Assembly: GCF_900185615.1 (NCBI RefSeq)
Contig: NZ_FYAK01000002.1
Coordinates: forward strand, 558,001 to 622,000
Source: Photobacterium malacitanum
GTDB taxonomy: Bacteria; Pseudomonadota; Gammaproteobacteria; Enterobacterales; Vibrionaceae
Reading direction: 5' to 3'
Length of the DNA: 64,000 bases
Position numbers and translations under genes: made by a program. The notes beneath the pieces were generated by a model. It saw nothing but the letters and a program-made list of their open reading frames with translations, searched no databases and was not told the DNA's origin. Shown here piece by piece: positions 45,832-55,551 of the stretch; position 1 is the stretch's first letter; each line of letters begins with the position of its first letter.

Positions 45832-46199
45832 TTCTTTTTATCCATTCTGCGTACTTGAGAACCTTTGGTGGGCTTCGTTGCTCGACGCGCTTTTTGAATC
45901 ACCATCGCACTTTGAATCAATTCTTTTAATCGAGACAATGCTTCTTCACGGTTCATTTCTTGAGTTCGATGTTGCTGACTCTTAAGCACGATAACACCGT
46001 CTTTCGTTATACGACTATCAGATAGCTTCAGTAAACGTTCTTTATAAAAATCAGGCAGTGATGAACGATTTATATCAAACCGTAGGTGGATAGCACTTGA
46101 TACTTTATTAACATTTTGCCCACCCGCACCTTGAGCTCGAATTGCGGTTAATTCAATCTCCCAATCACCTAAGGTGACTGAATTAGAAATCACTAGCAT
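45786..46199 (-). CDS. arfB: Alternative ribosome-rescue peptidyl-tRNA hydrolase ArfB
   Basis: A 137-residue release-factor-like protein that frees ribosomes stalled without a stop codon. The GGQ catalytic motif is at residues 26-28 (RAQGAGGQNVNKV). The basic C-terminal tail (rich in Lys and Arg, about 105-137) should enter the empty mRNA channel. A good site (AAGGGG) precedes the ATG. Length and motifs fit ArfB, not RF1 or RF2. Confidence 0.93.
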   Translation of the reverse strand: MLVISNSVTLGDWEIELTAIRAQGAGGQNVNKVSSAIHLRFDINRSSLPDFYKERLLKLSDSRITKDGVIVLKSQQHRTQEMNREEALSRLKELIQSAMVIQKARRATKPTKGSQVRRMDKKNQRGKTKQLRGKVQI

Positions 46200-46464
46200 C
46201 GATATTTACCCCTTCAAGGCTGTATTTATATTAATCTTATATTACCACATAGATTGCTCAAATCAGTCCAATCTACAAGTAAACACTCACTTGTATTCTA
46301 TCGTTATTAATTTCTTTTTGTTGATACACGACTGATTCCATTAATAAATACTCACAACCCACTAACACTATTTACAAAGCTTGCATTTTACTGACATTTG
46401 AACGGTGTTTTTAATTATGATCAGTCCATTGCGAGTGATTCACAAACAACATCAAGGTTATTCC

Positions 46465-46821
46465 ATGAAAAAATTATTATTCTTAGTATCGCTAATCGTT
46501 TCCAGTTCTGCTTTTGCAATGCCTCACGGAAACCCAGCATCTATTTATTGCGTTAACCATGGCGGTAAATCAGTGCTTGTTGATGGTCAAGGTTATTGCC
46601 GTTTACCTAGCGGAAAGATGTGCGATGAATGGGCGTTTCAGAAGGGTCAGTGTTCATCATCAAAACCAAAACAAGAGAAATGGATCAAATACTGCGTAAA
46701 GCATAAAGGCACAGCAATTGGCTCTAATTGTCACTTTAATAAGCAAGGCACAAGCTGTGATTTAAAGAAATTTTATAATGGTACTTGTAAGAAAAAACCC
46801 AAACACCCAAAGGTATATTAA
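46465..46821 (+). CDS. Exported DUF333-type protein, two tandem Cys-rich units
   Basis: From ATG 46465 (AAGG upstream) the product has 118 residues and a signal peptide (cut after AFA). The first unit, NPASIYCVNHGG with GYCRLPSGKMCDEWAFQKGQC, is a clear DUF333 domain. A second, more divergent unit follows with KYCVKHKG, SNCHF, SCDLKKFYNGTC. The even Cys number suggests disulfides in the periplasm. The tail is very basic. Function of DUF333 is unknown. Confidence 0.8.
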   Translation: MKKLLFLVSLIVSSSAFAMPHGNPASIYCVNHGGKSVLVDGQGYCRLPSGKMCDEWAFQKGQCSSSKPKQEKWIKYCVKHKGTAIGSNCHFNKQGTSCDLKKFYNGTCKKKPKHPKVY

Positions 46822-46835
46822 TTAATATAGTATAT

Positions 46836-46875
46836 AAAAAATGCTCAACCTATTATTCATAGATTGAGCATTTTT
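46836..46875. terminator. Bidirectional terminator
   Basis: AAAATGCTCAA and TTGAGCATTTT form a perfect eleven-pair stem with T-runs on both strands, between the convergent DUF333 and aphA genes. Confidence 0.88.
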
Positions 46876-46906
46876 ATATTCACTAAACTACATTTAATAA
46901 CTGTAA

Positions 46907-47626
46907 TTAATACTGAGAATTTACAACAACCTCTTCGCCATAAATTCCATTTTTAGCAATTGGACGGTTAGTTGAGTTTGCGGCACGCATTACACGAATA
47001 CCAACAGCACCAGCAGCACGTGCTGCGGTAATATCACCATCTGAGTCACCATAATACACTTTAATGTTATCTGCTTTTATATATGGCGTTTTAGTATTGG
47101 TTGTTTTACTTGAACCTGCAAAAATAACTTTGTGCATATTTTTAATGCCAAAGACATCTTTTAAATATTGGGTTGTAATTTCACATTTAGATGGATCGCG
47201 ACCAGTAATAAAGTAAATATCATCGCCACGTTTTTGGTGCATCGCGATCAATTCTCTACCTATTTTCTTAGGAATACTGAACTTATCCCAATCACAATTC
47301 ATTTTATCCCAGAATTTCTGATTTTTTAAATAGCTAAAACTGTTTGGAGAGAAAACTTGTTTACCGCGATAGAAACCAGGAGAACTAAATAATACTGTAT
47401 CATCAATATCAAAACCAACAGCCATTGGTGGTTTACCCTTAAGCTGCTGAGCAATTTGATCAACAGTAACCCAGTGAACACTCTTAGGTTGACCCATTTG
47501 AGTTAACTGAATAGTACTGTAACCTGTTTCTGTTGCTGGTACTTTTGGCTCTGCCATTGCAGAACTAGAAACAAGACTTAAAGCCAATAAAGAGGAAAGC
47601 GTAATCGCAGTAAATGTCTTTTTCAT
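46907..47626 (-). CDS. aphA: Class B acid phosphatase AphA
   Basis: A periplasmic HAD-superfamily phosphatase that removes phosphate from nucleotides and other esters. From ATG 47626 the product has 239 residues with a signal peptide (cut after AMA near residue 25). The catalytic motif [14 protein letters not shown] holds D73 and D75. [16 protein letters not shown] and [12 protein letters not shown] supply the later HAD motifs. An upstream start at 47644 would add six residues. A CRP-like box lies 61 bp upstream, in line with the cAMP control known for E. coli aphA. Confidence 0.95.
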   Translation of the reverse strand: MKKTFTAITLSSLLALSLVSSSAMAEPKVPATETGYSTIQLTQMGQPKSVHWVTVDQIAQQLKGKPPMAVGFDIDDTVLFSSPGFYRGKQVFSPNSFSYLKNQKFWDKMNCDWDKFSIPKKIGRELIAMHQKRGDDIYFITGRDPSKCEITTQYLKDVFGIKNMHKVIFAGSSKTTNTKTPYIKADNIKVYYGDSDGDITAARAAGAVGIRVMRAANSTNRPIAKNGIYGEEVVVNSQY

Positions 47627-47686
47627 TTTAGAATAAATCATCAAAAAAATTGAATTAATAATTTAACTATTCATCACTTCAGATAA

Positions 47687-47702
47687 AGTGACAATTATCA
47701 CA
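47687..47702. promoter_or_regulatory. CRP-like box upstream of aphA
   Basis: AGTGA, CAATTA, TCACA differs from the TGTGA-N6-TCACA consensus at one conserved base. It lies about 61 bp before the aphA start. Confidence 0.6.
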
Positions 47703-47913
47703 TTGAACCATTATTTTATTTGGAATATAAGATCCACAAAAAGTAAACGCAAAATAATACACCCACGTTACATTTATAATTTATATGTTTATAAAACAAT
47801 AGTCATACGCGTTATTATAATTATTAAGAACTAACATTTTACTGAAACAGATTGAACTAATTTATTCTATTATTACTCTAACCCAATAAATATTTATAGT
47901 GATTGATAATAAA

Positions 47914-48696
47914 ATGAAAAAATTGCTTCTACCTATTATGCTAGGTGCATTACTTACCGGCTGTAATGAAACAACAACAGTTAATAACAATGGCGAGTTT
48001 ACGGCTCAACAAAAAGCACAAATTGAACAAATTGCCAGCCAATATATTATTAGCCATCCTGAAGTATTAGTAAAAGCTTCACAAACATTGCAACAACAGC
48101 AAATGCAAGCACAACAAAATGATGCTAAACAAGCTGTTATTGCCAATGCTGATCAGCTTCTAAAAGATAAAACAACACCTTTTATCGGTCCTAAAGATGC
48201 AAAAGTCAATGTGATCGAGTTCTTTGATTACCAATGCATGTACTGTTCTAAAATTGCTGATACCGTCAAACAATTAGAAGCTAAAAACCCAGAGGTGAAA
48301 TTCATCTTTAAAGAAACACCTATTTTCGCATCGCGTTGGGAAGCTTCAAAATATGCCGCTGATATGGGTAATTGGATCTACCAGCAAAAAGGTGGGGCTA
48401 CTTATGCCAAATACCACAATGCTGTATTTGCAACAGGTAAAGATGAAGGTAAGTTAACCAAACAAGATATCAACACTATCGCCACCAGTGTTGGGGTTGA
48501 TGTCTCTAAATTTAATGCTAACAATACCTTTATGAATAACTTTGAGTTATTTAGCAAGCTCGGCTTTCAAGGTACACCAGCACTGATTGTTATGCCAAGC
48601 AACAACATCACCGCAGATAATATCCATATTATTAATGGCTACAACCCTGATGCGTTAGCTAAAGCAATTAAAGACGTAGAAGCAAGCACTAAATAA
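47914..48696 (+). CDS. DsbA-family thiol-disulfide lipoprotein
   Basis: A 260-residue periplasmic oxidoreductase anchored as a lipoprotein (lipobox LTGC, Cys 17). A Gln-rich helical linker (about residues 30-75) leads to a DsbA-like thioredoxin fold with the active site CMYC in FFDYQCMYCSK (about residue 107) and the cis-Pro loop GTPALIV. The architecture resembles Com1/BdbD-type DsbA proteins. A GTG at 47899 would add five residues; ATG 47914 gives the standard lipoprotein start. It ends at an unusually perfect palindromic terminator. Confidence 0.88.
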   Translation: MKKLLLPIMLGALLTGCNETTTVNNNGEFTAQQKAQIEQIASQYIISHPEVLVKASQTLQQQQMQAQQNDAKQAVIANADQLLKDKTTPFIGPKDAKVNVIEFFDYQCMYCSKIADTVKQLEAKNPEVKFIFKETPIFASRWEASKYAADMGNWIYQQKGGATYAKYHNAVFATGKDEGKLTKQDINTIATSVGVDVSKFNANNTFMNNFELFSKLGFQGTPALIVMPSNNITADNIHIINGYNPDALAKAIKDVEASTK

Positions 48697-48716
48697 TAGT
48701 GGCTCACATTACGCAT

Positions 48717-48757
48717 AAAACACAACAAGACAGATATCTGTCTTGTTGTGTTTTTTT
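48717..48757 (+). terminator. Perfect palindromic terminator
   Basis: A 38-base exact palindrome (48717-48754) centred on CAGATATCTG, flanked by an A-run and T-run. It serves both the DsbA-like gene and the convergent ansB gene. Confidence 0.85.
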
Positions 48758-48771
48758 GCTTATTAATACAT

Positions 48772-49836
48772 TTAGTAATACTTAAACATCTGTTGAACTT
48801 CTTGATAATTTTTGGTTTGAGTTAGCGACAGCATTAATAAAACCCGTGCTTTTTGTGGATTAAGCGTACCCGCTGCAACAAAACCATATTTTGCATCATC
48901 GACTTCTGCCGCTAATGTCGTTGATCCTGTTGGCACTCGAGAACTACGCACAACCAAAGTGCCGTTTTTACTTGCCTTTGCTAATTCATCAAAAATAGCG
49001 TTATACATATTCCCGTTACCAACTCCAGCACTGACAATACCATCAAATTTTGCGTTAACTAACGCTGTCACCGGCAATGGCGACGCATTTGAATAATTAT
49101 AAACAATCCCCACCTTAGGTAGACTGGTTAATTTGGAGACATCAAAATGTGTTGCTGTTGTATGATGACGCTCTGGCGCACGTTGGTAGGTAACATCGTT
49201 ATTGTGAATATAGCCTAGCGGTCCAAAGTTTGGCGATTGGAAAGTATCAACAGCAGTAGTATTGGTTTTGGTGACATCTCGTGCATCTAATACTGTATCG
49301 TTCATTGCTAACAATACACCACGCCCTTTTGAGTCTTCATCAACAGCAGTAATAACAGCATTATATAAATTAGCAGGGCCATCAGCACTAACAGCTGTAG
49401 ATGGACGCATAGACCCAACGAGCACCACTGGCTTATCACTTTTAACGGTAAGATCAAGGAAATAAGCTGTTTCTTCCATGGTATCGGTGCCATGTGTAAC
49501 CACAACACCGTCAACATCATCTTGGGCAAGTAATTGATTAATTCGTTTAGATAACTTCAGCCACACTTGGTCATTCATATCTTGAGAGCCAATATTAACG
49601 ACTTGCTCACCGGTTATATCTGCAATTTTAGTCATTGCAGGTACCGCTTTAATTAATGAATCAACCCCAACCTGACCTGATGTATAAGCAGATTCTGTTG
49701 CTGATTGACCAGCGCCAGCGATTGTTCCGCCTGTGGCTAATATTTTGATATTAGGTAAGTCATTAGCCGCAATAGCTAATGAACTTGCACATAAACCAGC
49801 AATTAGCATTGCCACACGAATAGGATTTTTATTCAT
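48772..49836 (-). CDS. ansB: Type II L-asparaginase, periplasmic
   Basis: Hydrolyses asparagine to aspartate and ammonia. From ATG 49836 the product has 354 residues with a signal peptide (cut after AIA near residue 23). The first catalytic Thr is in ILATGGTIAGAG, the second Thr-Asp pair in VVTHGTDTMEET, and the later conserved block is VLVGSMRPSTAVSADGP. The exported form and CRP-like box upstream fit AnsB rather than cytoplasmic AnsA. A preceding ATG at 49839 adds one Met. Confidence 0.95.
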   Translation of the reverse strand: MNKNPIRVAMLIAGLCASSLAIAANDLPNIKILATGGTIAGAGQSATESAYTSGQVGVDSLIKAVPAMTKIADITGEQVVNIGSQDMNDQVWLKLSKRINQLLAQDDVDGVVVTHGTDTMEETAYFLDLTVKSDKPVVLVGSMRPSTAVSADGPANLYNAVITAVDEDSKGRGVLLAMNDTVLDARDVTKTNTTAVDTFQSPNFGPLGYIHNNDVTYQRAPERHHTTATHFDVSKLTSLPKVGIVYNYSNASPLPVTALVNAKFDGIVSAGVGNGNMYNAIFDELAKASKNGTLVVRSSRVPTGSTTLAAEVDDAKYGFVAAGTLNPQKARVLLMLSLTQTKNYQEVQQMFKYY

Positions 49837-49939
49837 CACTCACACCATAAGTTATATTGTTAAAATTTATTTATGGTGTAAATAGTATTATTAATAGAAT
49901 AATTTTTTGCGCTAAATATCACTGTTTATGCACACACCT

Positions 49940-49955
49940 AGTGACCACAATCACA
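49940..49955. promoter_or_regulatory. CRP-like box upstream of ansB
   Basis: AGTGA, CCACAA, TCACA matches the CRP consensus except for one base. It lies about 104 bp before the ansB start; ansB is CRP-controlled in enterobacteria. Confidence 0.55.
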
Positions 49956-50063
49956 CAAGAGTAACTGCGCCCACAAAAGCCAACAAAAGATAAACACTTA
50001 TATAACAAAAGCTTATTCCTATTTTATATATAAGATCGCGCATTACTATGACTAATGAATCAA

Positions 50064-50357
50064 TTATGCGATGGCGGTTATTGGATCAACGCTATAATAA
50101 TCATGCAAACATACATCTCCTAATGTCGTTGTAATATAGTGTTGAATGATATCAACATCACTTGCTTCCCATAAACACTGAAAATAGCCCTCTTCGATAT
50201 AAACAAATGTTGAATGTAAAATCATATTCTTAGGTATCGGTTGCTCAAAGATAGCAATATCGTTGACGTTTTGTGCTTGATCGCGACGCTGATGACAACT
50301 GGCATAAAACATAAATGCACGTACCTCGTTAAAATTATTACCTTTAAGTGTAGACAT
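50064..50357 (-). CDS. Hypothetical small cytoplasmic protein
   Basis: From the ATG at 50357 the product has 97 residues. It looks like a small alpha/beta ferredoxin-like fold, with a C-terminal pattern (FQCLWEASDVDIIQHYI, then HDYYSVDPITAIA) seen in several small stress or signalling proteins of unknown role. The open frame continues upstream to 50429, but that part is hydrophobic and unlike the rest. No clear ribosome-binding site at either start. Confidence 0.55.
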   Translation of the reverse strand: MSTLKGNNFNEVRAFMFYASCHQRRDQAQNVNDIAIFEQPIPKNMILHSTFVYIEEGYFQCLWEASDVDIIQHYITTTLGDVCLHDYYSVDPITAIA

Positions 50358-50774
50358 AAAATAGACACTTAAGGCTCTACAAGGCTTATTTATTAAATAT
50401 AATATGTACATTAAACGGTTATTAACCAACCAAATCGCATATCTATTATCATCTTATTATCGTGCTTCGACTTAAAGATACTTTAAATAACCACCACTTA
50501 ATTTATTACTAGTGATTATTTATTAACTAGCGATAAGATTAAACATGCTAATATACAGATATGTTAGAATTTATTAATAATGATTTTTTATTTTACACTT
50601 TCAGGGCATTATTTGAGCAACATCAGACATACAGTACAAATTACCCTCACAAGGTTTTTGAGCTTCACTTTTTATACAGGGTTAACAAGGGTTTTACTGT
50701 ATCCTATCCATCTTTTATATGCTTGTCGCTATAATGCGACCAGTTGAACAAATGCTCCTTACTTAGACATTTTT
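50358..50774. other. Divergent region upstream of the coiled-coil membrane gene
   Basis: AT-rich and non-coding. A TATAAT at 50730-50735 could be the -10 box for the gene at 50775, although its -35 region is poor. Nothing else is recognised. Confidence 0.35.
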
Positions 50775-51848
50775 ATGCATTTCAACCAAAATATACCCGT
50801 TCGTTCCCCTAAAGGGATTTTCGCCATGTGGAGTGTTTATAGCTTCACTGGTGCTGCTATTCTTGCATCAATCGTGTTCTCACTATTGTTGTTTTTATCT
50901 ATTGATGATGACCCACTGATGAAATTCCTCTTTGGCGGCTTAGCTGTCATTTTTGAGTTGGGTAAATTCTTTGCGTGGTATGAGGTTGGAGAACGCAAAG
51001 CACGCCGTAATTACACCGGTACCCTTACCGCTTTTACATTTTATGCCGTGTTAGCTGCAATCTCTATCGGTGGCTCTGTTGGTGGCATTAATAGCGCAAC
51101 GAATAAGGCACACAGTGAAGCAAACGTGCAGCAAAGTAAGATCAATGCCTTTAATATGCAAATTCAAGCTATTGAAAAGCAAATTGATCTCAATAATGTT
51201 GCCGCTGAGAAGTATATCCAAATGGAGCGCATTGCTTCTGGTGTAACTCGTATTCAAAAAGAAAACGAACAGCTACGCAAGCAACAACAACAAATTGCTA
51301 TTGAGCGTGATACAACGCCTGTTGTGGGTCAAGGTTCAGTACTTGGATTAATTGACAGTCTAGCAACAACATTCAATGTCAGTAATCAAACCGCTCAGCT
51401 TGGTTTAGTTATTTTCTTATCCGTACTGCTTGATTTCTTTGCTGCTTTTTTTGTTGGTTTGATTGGTGAGGAAAACCGCTTCCGCTACCAATTTAAACGC
51501 CAGCAATTACTGTCAGTTAATGGCTACAATATTCAGGATCAGCCGCAGCTATTAACGCATTTTGATCCCTCTGCTGTTGGCATCTCATCGATTGCTGATG
51601 TGAATGATGAAGATGAAATTATTGTCGAAGAAGCCGAGCCAGAACCGCCGAAAACGGCCTATGAACAAGCAGTTGAAGCACTCTCTAAAAATCAAGTGAA
51701 TTGCAGTAAACGGGCGGTAAGTCAATTACTGAAACTTACCACTGATGAAGTCGATACGATTTTCCATGAGTTATTAACCCAAGGTATCGTGAGTAAAAAA
51801 CCCAATAACCATTATCAATGGCATGGTACTGATACTGTAACCAGTTAA
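50775..51848 (+). CDS. Four-span membrane protein with coiled coil and acidic/winged-helix-like tail
   Basis: A 357-residue protein of unknown family. Membrane spans lie near residues 18-42, 50-68, 85-105 and 205-232. Between the third and fourth is a Gln/Glu-rich coiled coil (about 115-180) that would be extracytoplasmic if the topology is regular. After the fourth span come an acidic Pro-containing linker (VNDEDEIIVEEAEPEPPK) and a helical segment with NCSKRAVSQLLKLTTDEVDTIF written in part, which looks like a small winged-helix unit. The combination suggests a membrane sensor with a cytoplasmic DNA- or protein-binding tail. That is inference only. Confidence 0.7.
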   Translation: MHFNQNIPVRSPKGIFAMWSVYSFTGAAILASIVFSLLLFLSIDDDPLMKFLFGGLAVIFELGKFFAWYEVGERKARRNYTGTLTAFTFYAVLAAISIGGSVGGINSATNKAHSEANVQQSKINAFNMQIQAIEKQIDLNNVAAEKYIQMERIASGVTRIQKENEQLRKQQQQIAIERDTTPVVGQGSVLGLIDSLATTFNVSNQTAQLGLVIFLSVLLDFFAAFFVGLIGEENRFRYQFKRQQLLSVNGYNIQDQPQLLTHFDPSAVGISSIADVNDEDEIIVEEAEPEPPKTAYEQAVEALSKNQVNCSKRAVSQLLKLTTDEVDTIFHELLTQGIVSKKPNNHYQWHGTDTVTS

Positions 51849-51877
51849 TTATTAGACTCAATGTGTTTCTTATATGC

Positions 51878-51914
51878 AAAAGCCCAAAATATTGATTTTA
51901 TTTTGGGCTTTTTT
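51878..51914 (+). terminator. Terminator of the coiled-coil membrane gene
   Basis: AAAAGCCCAAAAT and ATTTTGGGCTTTT form a perfect thirteen-pair stem with a T-run. Confidence 0.88.
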
Positions 51915-52069
51915 ACACCTAAAAAGTGTCAACAATGACATGAAAAATATTAATTATTCCAAATAAACATACATGGTAATCAAAAATAGGTATTTGATTA
52001 TTTATCTAAAGCACAAATATATAATTACAGGTAAAATCGCGGCACTTTTTTCAGACCTAATTTTTTATA

Positions 52070-53599
52070 ATGATTACTTTTAATCGTTTCAAACAATTAT
52101 TTACGCATTCACTGATTGCGACTAGCGCACTAACATTAGTTGGATGTGCACAACCACTATCAACTTTAAAAACATCGACTTACAGTAATGTTGATAACTA
52201 CACTACTCCCTTTTATCAACATACGCGACCTTATACCCAAGCAAATCCTGATAAAACAGGTTTTTACCCACTTGGTGACGGTCAAGCAGCACTTCTTGCT
52301 CGTTTAGCTGTTATTGAAGGCGCACAAAAAACTATCGATGTGCAATATTATATCTACCGTGATGATGCGACCAGTAACCTACTAACGTGGTATTTATATC
52401 AAGCGGCAGAGCGTGGTGTACGCGTACGTCTATTACTCGATGATATGCAGAATCGTGATGACCAAGCCTTAGCGAGTCTTTCTGCACACCCTAACGTCGA
52501 AGTCCGCTTATTTAACCCTTTTGGCAATCGCAGTTTTAAACCTCTTGGCTTTTTGACTGACTTTGATCGACTTAACCGTCGAATGCATAATAAATCCATC
52601 ATTGCTGATGGTGTATTTGCAATTACGGGCGGACGTAATATTGGTGATGAATATTTTTCTGCCAATGATAACGTTGAATTTGGCGATTTTGACTTATTAA
52701 TGATTGGCAAAATAATTCCTCAGGTTTCACGTCAATTTGATGAATACTGGAACAGCAAACCAGCAACCCCGATTGAAGCGCTGGTAAGTTCTGCCCATAA
52801 GCCAACACCAAAGCAGCTGACACAATGGAAACAAGCGCAGCTTAAATACATGACGACAGATTACGCGCGCTCATTGAAAAACCATCCGATGGTTAAACAA
52901 TTAATCAATCAAACTCTGCCATTATTCTGGACTGACGCTGAACTGCTATACGATACACCTTACAAAGTCGCTAACAGTAAAGATGATCTATTACTACATG
53001 AGCTATCAGAAATGATTGCAAAAGCAGATCACGACTTCTTTCTTGTCTCTCCTTACTTCGTACCAACCGAAGAAGGTGCAAAAGAATTAGCACAAGCAGC
53101 TAAGAACGGTAAAAACATTACTATCGTCACTAACTCGCTAGCATCTAATGATGTATTTGCCGTGCATGGCTGGTATGCAAAGTACCGTAAAATCATGCTA
53201 GAAGGTGGAGTTAAGCTGTATGAAGTAAAAGTTGAACCTGGGCAGAAAACAAAACACAAATGGCTCAGTCACTCGCGTACTAGCCTACATGCAAAAACGT
53301 TTATTATTGATAAGTCTAAAATTTTTGTTGGTTCATTCAACTTTGATCCTCGCTCAGCATATTTAAATACAGAGCTAGGTGTGATTGTTGATTCTCCAGC
53401 ATTTTCTGGTCAAGTATATAACCAGATCAGTGACGCAATGTTAAAAGAAGCTTACCGTCTATCTCTTGATGAGAGCGGTGACATTGTATGGAATGACGAC
53501 GTAACAGGTGAGCAATATACCTCTGAGCCAGACAGTAGCATATGGTTGAAGATGGGAGCTTGGGCTGCTGGCGTACTACCTATCGAAAATCAGCTTTAA
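52070..53599 (+). CDS. Phospholipase D-family lipoprotein (ClsC/YmdC-like)
   Basis: A 509-residue enzyme with two HKD motifs, HNKSIIADGVFAITGGRN (about residue 173) and HAKTFIIDKSKIFVGSFNFD (about 405). It belongs to the phospholipase D superfamily, whose ClsC-type members make cardiolipin from phosphatidylglycerol and phosphatidylethanolamine. The N-terminus has a lipobox LVGC (Cys 26), so it should be a lipoprotein rather than a plain inner-membrane synthase. No partner such as YmdB is adjacent. Single gene ending in a bidirectional terminator. Confidence 0.88.
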   Translation: MITFNRFKQLFTHSLIATSALTLVGCAQPLSTLKTSTYSNVDNYTTPFYQHTRPYTQANPDKTGFYPLGDGQAALLARLAVIEGAQKTIDVQYYIYRDDATSNLLTWYLYQAAERGVRVRLLLDDMQNRDDQALASLSAHPNVEVRLFNPFGNRSFKPLGFLTDFDRLNRRMHNKSIIADGVFAITGGRNIGDEYFSANDNVEFGDFDLLMIGKIIPQVSRQFDEYWNSKPATPIEALVSSAHKPTPKQLTQWKQAQLKYMTTDYARSLKNHPMVKQLINQTLPLFWTDAELLYDTPYKVANSKDDLLLHELSEMIAKADHDFFLVSPYFVPTEEGAKELAQAAKNGKNITIVTNSLASNDVFAVHGWYAKYRKIMLEGGVKLYEVKVEPGQKTKHKWLSHSRTSLHAKTFIIDKSKIFVGSFNFDPRSAYLNTELGVIVDSPAFSGQVYNQISDAMLKEAYRLSLDESGDIVWNDDVTGEQYTSEPDSSIWLKMGAWAAGVLPIENQL

Positions 53600-53618
53600 T
53601 TGAATATATAATAGCAAA

Positions 53619-53648
53619 TAAAAAAGGCGTTCAACGGACGCCTTTTTA
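53619..53648. terminator. Bidirectional terminator
   Basis: AAAAAGGCGT and ACGCCTTTTT form a perfect ten-pair stem between the convergent phospholipase D and rimK genes. Confidence 0.9.
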
Positions 53649-53672
53649 TTTACCTAATCAAAACGCTTGGTA

Positions 53673-54575
53673 TTAACCACGTCCGCGTGTAGTTGGCTTT
53701 TTCGATGCATTCTTTTCGATATATTCGATGATCATACCAGCAATATCTTTACCGGTTGCCTTCTCAATACCTTCTAAACCAGGTGATGAGTTAACTTCCA
53801 TCACTAGTGGACCACGATCAGAACGCAGTAAGTCAACACCCGCGACACCAAGACCCATGATCTTCGCTGCAGCTACGGCTGTTTTACGCTCTTCTGGCGT
53901 GATTTTAACTAAAGCAGCACTACCGCCACGGTGAAGATTAGAACGGAATTCACCTTCTGCACCTTGACGTTTCATTGCTGCGATCACTTTATCACCAATC
54001 ACGAAACAACGAATATCTGCACCACCAGCCTCTTTAATGTATTCCTGCACCATGATATTAGCTTTTAGGCCCATGAATGCTTCGATAACACTTTCAGCCG
54101 CTTTACGCGTTTCAGCAAGAACAACACCAATACCTTGTGTGCCTTCTAGCAGTTTAATAACAACAGGCGCACCGCCTACCATATCAAGAAGATCTTTAAC
54201 ATCATCAGGCTTACTTGCAAACCCCGTTACAGGCATACCAATACATTTGCGTGATAATAGCTGCATTGAACGTAATTTATCGCGAGAACGACTGATCGCA
54301 ACCGATTCATTCACTGTATAAACGCCCATCATTTCAAACTGACGTAATACCGCTGTCCCGTAAAATGTTACTGATGCGCCAATACGAGGAATAACTGCAT
54401 CAAAATCCACTAAATCTTCACCTTTAAAGTGAATTGATGGTTTTTGTGAGTTAATGTTCATATAGCAACGAAGTGCATCAATCACCTTGATTTCATGGCC
54501 ACGTTGCTCTGCCGCTTCAATAAGGCGAGACGTTGAATACAATGACTGATTACGAGATAAGATACCGATTTTCAT
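53673..54575 (-). CDS. rimK: RimK-type alpha-L-glutamate ligase
   Basis: A 300-residue ATP-grasp enzyme that adds glutamates to the C-terminus of ribosomal protein S6. It has the N-terminal [22 protein letters not shown] block, the ATP-binding [14 protein letters not shown] loop (about residues 140-155) and the metal-binding end [19 protein letters not shown] basic tail (TTRGRG) ends the protein. AAGGA precedes the ATG. It lies five bases after the retropepsin-like gene in one operon, an arrangement common in Vibrionaceae and pseudomonads. Confidence 0.94.
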   Translation of the reverse strand: MKIGILSRNQSLYSTSRLIEAAEQRGHEIKVIDALRCYMNINSQKPSIHFKGEDLVDFDAVIPRIGASVTFYGTAVLRQFEMMGVYTVNESVAISRSRDKLRSMQLLSRKCIGMPVTGFASKPDDVKDLLDMVGGAPVVIKLLEGTQGIGVVLAETRKAAESVIEAFMGLKANIMVQEYIKEAGGADIRCFVIGDKVIAAMKRQGAEGEFRSNLHRGGSAALVKITPEERKTAVAAAKIMGLGVAGVDLLRSDRGPLVMEVNSSPGLEGIEKATGKDIAGMIIEYIEKNASKKPTTRGRG

Positions 54576-54580
54576 TACTA

Positions 54581-55045
54581 TTACTTTTCCTTGGTTTGAA
54601 TTAGGTAAGAAGCTTCTGGATCTACAATGATACGACCATGCATAGCGGTTCGTCCAAGCAACATACGAAATGCCATGTTATCACGACTCGTTAACGATAT
54701 TTCTATTGGCCATTGTTGACCATTAAAATCAATAGTTGAAACAATAAAGTAGCGCAATTGTTCATCGCCACCTGAGTTTCTTACAACACGTTTGTCAGCA
54801 ACTTTAGCCATACAAACCTGTTCAATATCGGTATTATTGTGGATAGGGTGTAGCCAAAATTTAACCCATAATTCATCATTTTGGGTAAATTCTTCAATTT
54901 TAAATGTGTGAAGACAAGAACTACGAGCACCTGTGTCAATCTTCACATGAATATCATCAACACCAAGATCAGGTAAAGCGGCAACTTCGCGCCAACCAAC
55001 AATAAATTTATTATTTTTATTCACAATTGTTTCTTTATTTATCAT
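54581..55045 (-). CDS. Retropepsin-like ATP-dependent zinc protease family protein
   Basis: A 154-residue member of PF05618, named ATP-dependent zinc protease in databases. It is similar in build to a retroviral aspartic protease: the motif [16 protein letters not shown] (about residues 35-50) has the D-T-G-A active site, and [15 protein letters not shown] is the conserved end block. The name and the motif disagree about mechanism; the visible D-T-G-A supports an aspartic-type site. It precedes rimK in the same operon and may trim or regulate RimK-added glutamates, which is inference. Confidence 0.85.
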   Translation of the reverse strand: MINKETIVNKNNKFIVGWREVAALPDLGVDDIHVKIDTGARSSCLHTFKIEEFTQNDELWVKFWLHPIHNNTDIEQVCMAKVADKRVVRNSGGDEQLRYFIVSTIDFNGQQWPIEISLTSRDNMAFRMLLGRTAMHGRIIVDPEASYLIQTKEK

Positions 55046-55551
55046 TACAATAACCCAAACGTCCTTAATAGCTAACCTAAACAGCTTACAGAAATAAAGT
55101 ACATATAACTGACATCAATAATTGCAGGTTATACATAACTGGCTGTACTCGATTTAAACGGTTATCTATAAATAAGGAAGTCATTAACAAAACTGAGCAC
55201 TGAATTGACCTGAGTCAGTGCTAATAACGATGATAAAACCATCATTCGATGACTATTTTTTAGTGTCATCTTGCTATATATTACCACAAATTAGCCATAT
55301 GAGATTTTTTATTCATGTCATTAGGCAATAAGTTTTTACATGTAAATCCTGATTTTATTCCTAACAGGATCACAACAACATAAACACTAGTCCAAAATTA
55401 GCAGCACTTAAAATAAGATTCATATATCAGTGACCATTTTTATGACTTATATTTATAAAAACCAATCAATTACACATCTAATTTAAATCTGTTTCATTAC
55501 ACCATGCGCCCATACTGCACTTTCACTATTAACAAATAAGACGCAATAGAC
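55046..55551. other. 500-bp intergenic region with small hairpins
   Basis: Divergent control region of the protease-rimK operon and the next gene. Two hairpins are seen: AGCACTGA/TCAGTGCT at 55197-55222 and ATCCTG/CAGGAT near 55346-55370. No ORF with coding character and no tRNA. A small RNA is possible but unsupported. Confidence 0.35.
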
